A stretch of 64,000 nucleotides of DNA from Eublepharis macularius (Eukaryota > Chordata > Lepidosauria > Squamata > Eublepharidae), in assembly GCF_028583425.1 (NCBI RefSeq), contig NC_072796.1, positions 88,315,964-88,379,963 of the forward strand, written 5' to 3'. The notes beneath the pieces were generated by a model. That model worked only from the letters and a program-made list of their open reading frames with translations. It searched no databases and was not told the DNA's origin. Below are positions 49,001 through 58,000 of the stretch, piece after piece. Numbering within the stretch: position 1 is the first letter of the stretch; the number at the start of each line of letters is the position of its first letter. The position numbers and the translations under genes were made by a program.

Positions 49001-52000
49001 AAGGGGTAAATGGGCCCCCTGTGGCCATGGTGAATATGGCTTCAGAGGGAAGCCTGAAGCCCCTTCTTCTCTCTCTCTCAGTGTTTGGAGCCATGTGGTG
49101 CGACTGAGAGGTTTTTAATAGTCTCCACCTGAGTGTGTGACTAAGAGACAGGTGCCTGCACTATGATCCAGTTCATTGTCACATGAAATGGGTATTCTGG
49201 TCTTAAACTCTGTCTGGGTCCAGAATAGAAGACATGCTTAATCAAAACCCTGCCTTGGGAACCCTATTTTGGGGTAGAAAATGGCATATAAATATATTTT
49301 TAAGGTGTCAATACTTTCCAATATCACATTAGTGTTTTAACCCACAGCAGTTACTTAAAATTAAATAGCTGTCGGCTTCCTTGAGTGATTTTTGACGCCA
49401 TCCATTTACAAAATGGAGGCAGGCAGCCATGAAAGCACCATCATTACTGCCTGCCTCTGTTTTGTAAATGAATGGTGTAAAAATCTTGCAAGGAAGCCAG
49501 CAGCCTTCTGTGAGTATCGCGCTATTTTTAGACCGTGGGGAAATGGCCTTAGGAAGAAAACAAGGCCAATTCAGAATAATTTCTGTTAGCAGAAGAATTA
49601 TCAATGGCCAAAAGGATGAGATTTACAGTAAAGGTGTCTCTGAACTAAGACTTATGGGAAATAGATGGTTTTGTTTGAAGTATCAATATTAGACTGTTAG
49701 AACTAATAGTGCTACTGCTGCTGTCAAACATGTCTTTACGTCTGTTCACAAGCCTGTCCAGGGAACCTGTAATGCTTAGTAACAAGGGGAGAACCAGGGC
49801 TTTTAAACTCCCCTCTGTCTGGAGATCAGGGGGCGGGGCTACTAGCCATGTGACCATTTTCTCCGAGAGCAACCCGTTCCACCACCTCTTTTCCCAGAAA
49901 AAAAGCCCTGGGGAGAACCAAATATTTCCCACACCTCAGGCCTTTATTTCTGGAGGTACATGCAGGTACAGAGTACCAGCACCTCCTTCAGCAGGCAGGC
50001 TTATGACTGAACATCATAAGTACTGGCACATCTTTTTTTTCCCCTTGAAGTGGAAAAAACAAACGACCACATACAAAGCTGCATCCAACTCTGAATTTTC
50101 ATTCTTTCCCTAACAGGAAAAAGTATTATGCATAGAATTCAAGACAGAATACCTTTAGATGTTGTTAATTTACATCAAGTAAATTAAATTTTTATTTGAC
50201 CAGATGTATCTGTACAGTATATGACTTCAAAAAATCCAAGCACTCAGGTTGCCACATGGCAAGAATAAGCTGAAAAGTCCAATATGTGTACAGTTCTGTA
50301 GTCTGAAGCCCTAGAACTGCTACCAGCTTAAGAAGAAAGGCTTAACTATATTTAGAAAGAGCGAACCTTCTACTTGATTGCTGATTCGTCTTAGTGCATG
50401 CCAAACTTCTGTTTTTGTTTCCTATTTTAAGTATTTTGTAAGCTTCATCTATGCTCTTTATATTGATCCACTTCAAGTCTGGATAAGAAAATATTTTTCA
50501 AGTTATTTTTAAATTATGTCTACTAAAGGCATAAAATGATTCATTAGCAATACAGCATAAAAGATTTAGCAAGTTAAATGCAAGAACGAAAAGGGTGACC
50601 AAGACAAAACAGAAAAGCAGCTTTTCTGCAACAAAAGTTGCAACAAAACATTTATAATTAAATTGGGTTGAATGAACTACTCCCTTCTGTGAGTGAAGAA
50701 GTTTCCTGTAGAGTTTCCTCTCATACAGGGTACCAGAGAAAGCACAGCAATACTTTCAACTGCCCACATGAGTGTATAAACAAATTTAATAGAGCAGTAA
50801 TATTATACTTATCCAACAAGCCCATCAGTATCTGAAAATCAAAATTAAGAATTTGCGCACATATCTAAATGTCTCTTGTAACATAAAATCCCAATTCACA
50901 GTATTACACTTTGTTCTGATACTGAAACTAGCAAGGGATGATCGAATTAAATGGTATGCCCTGAACCTTTCAGGAAGCCTTTCATAAAGACATATACAAG
51001 AGGCCGCTAAAAGTTTGCAACATGAAGGATTTTGACAATAGCTGTAAGTTGAATAAAAGCAGCAAAGAGTACACAATGGTTAATTTTCCCAATTAGATAA
51101 AATGTTTAACTTCATTTACATTTTTAAAGGTTTCTTTTTGGAATGTTTTCTATATTTTTATTATGTACGTATCAATTAAAGAAAATCTAGTAATGGAATG
51201 CCCCGGCCCCAAACTTACCTGGGCCGGCGTTTGCGGACCCAAGCGGCCAGGGGGAAGCAAGCAGGAGTGGTGTCCATGCTGGCCCTGCAGAAACGCGCTC
51301 ACAGCCTCGGGCTAGGAATGTGGAATTGAATGATCCCAGCCAATCAGAGCAGCTGTCTGGGAGCTACAAGGGCGGGAGCCGTTGCCTGACCTGAGTGAAC
51401 GAGTTTTCACTCAGGTCCTCCTGCCCTCTATATGGTACTGGGCCAGCCTCCTCTGGACGCAGTCGGCTCCGGAACAGCGATCCCCACCCACCCTCCGCAG
51501 GATCAATTTAGAAGGTTTAGTATGGTTATACGGTTATGTGGGGGGTTGGCGGCGGTATTGCTGATAATAGTGTATTGTCATTCTGAGTTAAGCATTGTTG
51601 GGCTTTATGGAAGATGTTGATGTGTTATTTGTCACAACTTTCAGTGGGCGGTTTGGGCGTTGGGCACCGATCCCTTGGGGGGGAAAGGGCCTGTGTGCAC
51701 TGTTTCCCCATAGAGGGGATCCCCATAAGGGGTCTTGGACCAGGCTTGGCAGTGGTAAGCCCAGCTCGGGGGGCTGACAGAACAAGCCTGCGTTCAGGTG
51801 ACAGGGGGCCACGCAGAGGCTACCGCCTAGTGTGGCTTCCTCATACATCATCCCATGGTGTCCCCTTTCAGCAGGCGGGCTGATAGGGTGGAGAGTCATC
51901 ATTGACAGGCGGGTCTGCCGATGCTGGGATCCGTGCCCTACGCTGCCATGGCTCCTTTATTCTGTAATCAATAAAGTTGTGGCCTATTTTCTCCAAACAA

Positions 52001-55000
52001 GCGTCGGTGTGTTTATTCTGCTTGGAAGACCCGGGCCATATCAAGCTGGGCCCGCAAGCTGCTTTACATTAAGCTGTTTATTATATTGCCTTGAACACTG
52101 TGTGGCAGAAAAGTGGCCTAACATTGTATAAACATAACATCTTTTAAAAGTAACACTCAAAGAAAAGCCGTAAAGCAGTCTGTAGATTGGGAAGAGTTCC
52201 AACTGGATTTCACAACATGAATTCAGCATTAACTATGTGAAGTAATGTGTTTAATGGAGCGTTACCACTTAGGGATTGTAGTCAACAAAACTCCAAACAT
52301 GGAGAATAAATGCATCTTTACACCTCATAATCCATGGGCTGGATCCCACTACACTACTCAGCTAAGGGCAGTACATTCTGTCATACATCAACACAAGCAA
52401 CTCCCCAGCCCAAACCAAGGCTTCATACAGAACAGAGTGGTGGGATGTAACAGTCTCATTGGAGGGGGGGGGGGTGTATACTCTGTATACACATACACAA
52501 ACATACAGACACACATATATCACAACAGGATGAACATACTTTCTGCTTTTGCCTCCTATTACTACAGATAAGACATTTTTGTGATAGAAGTCTGCTTTTA
52601 AAGATGTAACAGCTAAAAATATGTTTGAAGTACCTCTGACTCCCAAATAGGAAAGAGGCAACATCCACAAGGTTTTCAGCAATATTAGAGCTACGGAGAG
52701 TGGTATTAACGCCCCCTAGTGTTAAGAGCTTCCCCATGCATCTGAAGCTTGCCCATGTCTATTCCATTAGGTGGTCCAATACAGTAAGTATTCTTAGACC
52801 TCCCATTTCCATTATTTAATCATTGCACTGAACCTATAACTTTGAAGGGTTATCATTACCTTTTACATAAGAATTTCCTCCTTGATCTTCACAGATCCTT
52901 AGAACTTTGCGCTTTTGAGTTTTTGATATTGGTAATAAGTCCAGTAGTTCATATATGTACTCATTGTAGATTTCAAAGAAAGAAACCCAGACAGAGAAAA
53001 GTATTTTCTGATGCTTGGTACATCTTTCAGAATCTAGCAGTTCATTTCTTTGGTCTGTTAACCAGAAGTAGGAAAAAGGTAGAATAACTCAAAACATCAG
53101 TTGTATGTAAGTGTAAACAAACATAAAGGTCCTCAGGAAAGATGTGCCCCCAAACCAAGACAACAAAGTAAGTACCACACAATTATACTTATGTATCTTT
53201 AACAACTGATTCAAAACCTTTAGAGCAAAATACATGCTTCTGCATTAATTCTTTCCCTCTTTTTTCATGGAAATTAATATTTCCAAAAGAAATTTGTTAA
53301 CCATAACCATTTAGCAGTTACCTAATTGGTCCAAAGCAAGACTGGGTGAGCTACGGTTACTACAAGTTGAATCTGATGTACCCAACGTTGTGGTAAGCTT
53401 CAACGTATTATCAGCCTCCTTGATAGACATAAAAAGATTAAGATTAATGGTGTTCTAATATGTATCCAATTATTATGCTATGCCAGTATATACTTTTTCC
53501 AGTATCTACAAGGTGTAAAATTGTCCATTAAATAAAGATTTTTTTAAAAATGATCTAATTAAATTTTCAAACTTAGTATTTGAAAACTTTCAGTTTACAT
53601 ACTTTGATACAAGTGCAGAACAGTCTATAAATTATTATTACTATTCAACTGCCATGAGCTCAGTAGGTGGCCTTAGGTAAGCCACTCCTCTCAGCCCCAG
53701 CTGCCTTGTGGGGATAACAACAACACGGACTTTGTTCACCACTCTGGGCGGGGCACTAATCTGTCTAGAAGAGCAGTATATAGGCACAGATACTATTTCT
53801 TGCTGTGGATTGCACAGCATAACTCAATGCACATACAAGGGGCCCTCTTGACTGGAAACTCCATGTTTCCCTTACACTGCGTAGTGCTACCATCAAACAC
53901 TTCTAATGCAGGGTTATCTTCAAAGCCCTTCTTGCCACTGACCTCTTTCAAAGAGGCAAGGAGTGCAGCTTTTATGGATTCTTCTCGCTTAGACTGCAAA
54001 TCATCCAGCCTTTTGATAAGATTGCTGAAGCAAGGCTTTAAGTTCATCTTTTGATACTGTCTTTCTCGTATATGGTTAAAGATCATCTCAAGAGCACGAG
54101 GCAGGATACCACCATCTTTTGGACAACCTGTGGAAATAATTCATTTTTCTTGTGTTATATGCTATAGTTTTTGCAGCTGCTAAAATTTGCGTTTCTTGTA
54201 TAGAATTGTGAACATTGAACAGAGAATGTACCATGAACAGTGAACGTTTTGCCAGCATTAGTGACACCATAGGTAAACACAAGACCATTCATTCCTTTGA
54301 TGTATGCTTTTACTATCTCACTCATTGTACCTTCAAAAAATTCACTTTGAGTACTGTCTGGTCCAAAAACCTAAAGAGAGAACAGAGTGTTATACTGTCG
54401 TTGAGAGAACATCGTTTTGTTTGAATATGTGCTTTATTGTTGAGCTTCTCTACATAGCAATAGCCCAATGCTGTCTGGTCACTTTGGCCCAATGGCCTCT
54501 TTGAGAGTAAGTGTGCTGTAATGGTTAGGGAAAGAAGACCCACAATGAAGCTTACTGGATAAACTATGGACAGTTATTCTCTCTAAGCCAATCTACCCCT
54601 AAGGATTATTCTAAAGGATAAAATGGGCAGGTAGGGACTCACTATTCATACCACCTTGAGCTACATCAAACCAAAGGTATTTTCAGGTGGGCAGCCGTGT
54701 TGGTCTGCAGTAGAACAGCAGGATTTGAGTCCAGTGAGGATTAGAGACCAACACGATTTTAAGGGTATAAGCTTTTGATAGTTAAAGCTTATTTGAAGAA
54801 GGAAGCTCTTGAAAGCTTATACCCTGAAAATCTTGTTAGTCTCTAGCGTGCCACTGGATTTAAATTCTGCTTTTCAAAGGGTTAAGTAATAAATAATAGC
54901 ATTTAAGTGATAAAAGTTCTATTAATCAAACCTTCCTAAAATCACATTAAGGATTTCTAGTTAGAATCTGACAGAATTGTTATTCTCATACAGTGGTCCA

Positions 55001-58000
55001 CATTTTATCTAGTTATGCATTTAAGGGTGCAATTTACTCTGGACTAAGCTATATGTCTGTGGACTTATTTCTGAGTAAGCACTCTGGATCAAAGTGCAGT
55101 GTTACAGTGCCTTAAGTCTATTTTGTCCCCAAAGGAAGTTAATCTTACCTGAGTAAAGGTGAATCGATGTGCACATTGCCCAATTCCCTTTTCACTGTTC
55201 TTCATTGCAGCTGATTCTTTAGGTGCCCGAAGAGTTACTTTTTCTTGGTTTTCAATAGTTAAGCAGTCCTTAACAGTATATAAGTTACTTTAAATAAATT
55301 TCCTGAAAAGTACTTCATCTACTAAAATTAACACCTTAGGTTTTAAGCACTCCAAGTGCTCTGCCAAGTACCATCAGAGCGTGAAGTGACCTTCTCCAAG
55401 GTGAGAAAAGAGGGGAAGGGACCAGTGAGAGAGAAGCAGACAGGAAAATTTGCGAGATGTCTGAGGAATTTTTGATGATTAATGTTTTCAGGAAAGTGAT
55501 CTCTTATTCTTAAATAAATACTTTTCTTAGATTTCACCTCCATCCCTTTCCCAGTATCCAGTGCTGGTTAAAAAAATCGACTGCCCTACAGGAATCCTTC
55601 TTACCAATCCCATGCTCTACTTGTACATTTGTAAATAAAACAAATATTACAACAACACTTGAAGGTTCCACTCCTCCAAAGGGAACCAATCCAGGAGGTG
55701 CAGCTTCTAGAATGTTCTGCCCCTCAGACAAGTGTGGAGGATGTTACTGTGATTCTATGTATATGCCCTTTGTTGTTCATTTTGTCTTTTTTGAATTGTT
55801 CTTGAAATACAAATTTTAGGTCAATTTCATATTTAACCAAAAGCATTTTGATGTTGTATATGATTTTAAATATACATCTAAAAGCCCTCTGTTCCAAGAC
55901 AGCCTATTTCCTAAAAGTTTTTTTTTTAAATTGTATCTCATTTTCCTGTTTTGGTTATCCAAGTTTTGTCATCAAACACCCTCCAAATGTTACATCCTTT
56001 CTCTATATCCTGCAGTAATTAAAGCTAGAATCTCACTAAATATTAATAAAGGGGTAAAGCGAATCAAATCCACATTCCTGTGTCTGCAGTTGTAAAAATG
56101 GAACATCACATTTGATACAAAATTCTGAACCTGATTCTACACACATGCATCCAACTAGTGATAAGCTGTACAATTCACCTGGTCTTCATTGTTTTCAAGC
56201 TCTGCCTTGGAGAAAGGTCGCACTCTCAAGTACACTTTCAACGGCTGACACACATCCTAAAAAAAATTAAAGATGACAGTAACAGCCTTCAGATGAAGTT
56301 GCCAGAAATGTCTGAGTTGTGTATTTCCACTTCAACCTTCAGTATTTCTCCACTTGTCTTCATGCTTCACCCAGCTCACCTTGTCCCTGTCTGTGCACTC
56401 CTCACTCTGAAAACTTCTCTCTGTCAAACATATCAAACGTCTTTCCAACAGCCTTCTGCTACAGGACTACATCCCATAACAGACATGCCTTGGCTCCGTT
56501 TGCTAGTCATTTCTGGTTGGTTCCAACTTCACGAGTTAAGCTGCTTGTGCAACTTCCCTCCTTCAGCTTCAGTCCACTTCATGCTCAGTGTTGTTCCAAA
56601 GACTGCAGGAGAAATTCCTCCTTTCCTCCTCAGCTGACAGAAATACACTTGAACTGATAGAAAATTACCATAGGATCCAACACATTGGGCATTTATTTAT
56701 TGAAACCACAACACACAATGATAATGCAAGGACTTCACGTGAGAAAATATCTGCAGAAGCAGTCACAAGAAAGCTTGCCTTGTCTAGCAGAACCATAATC
56801 GCCATCCAATAATTAAGAGGATTCAGGGTGGGCCCACTTTAGCGATATTAATGTAGACATTCCCACTCTGATTCTGCCATCATTTATATATTCCAGAGGG
56901 AAATACAGGATACAAAGCAAATTGAAAAGGGGTGACTATGTAATTTAAACACTTATACACCACTATTTTCAATGGGGACACAAAGTGGTTTACAAAGATT
57001 TTTCCTCAACTATCATCCTGTGAGATAGGTTAGGCTGAGAAAGAATTTAAAATAAGTGGAAATTGAATTAACTATAAGGATTAAATATAAGGATTGAGTA
57101 ACTAATAATATTTTCTTTCTTTGATAAGATTTGTATAATGCACCAAACTGAATGTCTGAAGGTATAGACGAGTCAAATTGATTGACTAGGTGATGAGAGT
57201 TATATAGAATTACCATAAAAAGACAGAATGAGTAATATATAGAGAATAAGTCAAATTGTTTGATTTAAATGTGTAAGATTTTTATGGTTTATGATATATA
57301 GGTTTATGATATATAGAAATATTTAAAAATGGAAAATGGGATAAATTGTTTATCTAAGATGGAAACAAAGACTTACAGTTTGGGTATATAATAAGAAAAA
57401 ATAGTTAAGGATGTACTGCTTAGTATAATGGAGAATATATATTTGTTTTAGATAGAGGAATTTAATAGAAGTAAGGGAAAAGGGACAAAGGGTTGGAAAA
57501 CTGTTGGAAGTCAACAAAAGGGGGGGGGGAAAGGGAGGGGGTTAGAAATGAAAAATTTGGGGAAAATTGAATGTAAATGTAAAAAAAAAACGGATTCTAA
57601 CCCAATAAAAATTTTTTCAAAAAAAAAAAAAAAAGTGGAAATTGAATAGTTTTGAACACATTTTCTGAATAGTTAAACCTTTATTTAATATAAATAGCCA
57701 TGTTTCTATTATCTTTTTCAAAGTTTCACAGGACATGGTACACATTTTGGAAGACTAGTATAGTTGCTTTACTTTGCCTTTTCAAGCAACCAATCTGTCA
57801 CTGCTTCCTTACTTCCTGCAGAAACATGCAAAAGAGTATCTATCTAATTTTTATTCTAGATCTAAGACTGTTCACCACTTTTCACACAAGCTCCATTTTG
57901 CATAAAATAATTTTATTTTGTATCACTGGGAATGTTTAATAATTCCTCCATACAGGTAGGAGAAAGTGATTTCATTTTCAAACAGCCTGTTACATTAAAA

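Noticed and set aside
51382-52131. Several open frames of 60-104 codons
   Set aside because: They fall in the LTR-like GC-rich block on both strands with no family resemblance.
53793-53942. Extending kinesin exon 5 to the later GT sites
   Set aside because: The sites give the wrong phase for exon 6 or are weak; GAG|GTCAGT is the only good phase-0 donor, though this is not certain.
56158-56637. 159-codon plus-strand open frame
   Set aside because: It overlaps kinesin exon 2 on the other strand and has no recognisable domain; the minus-strand exon is clearly real.
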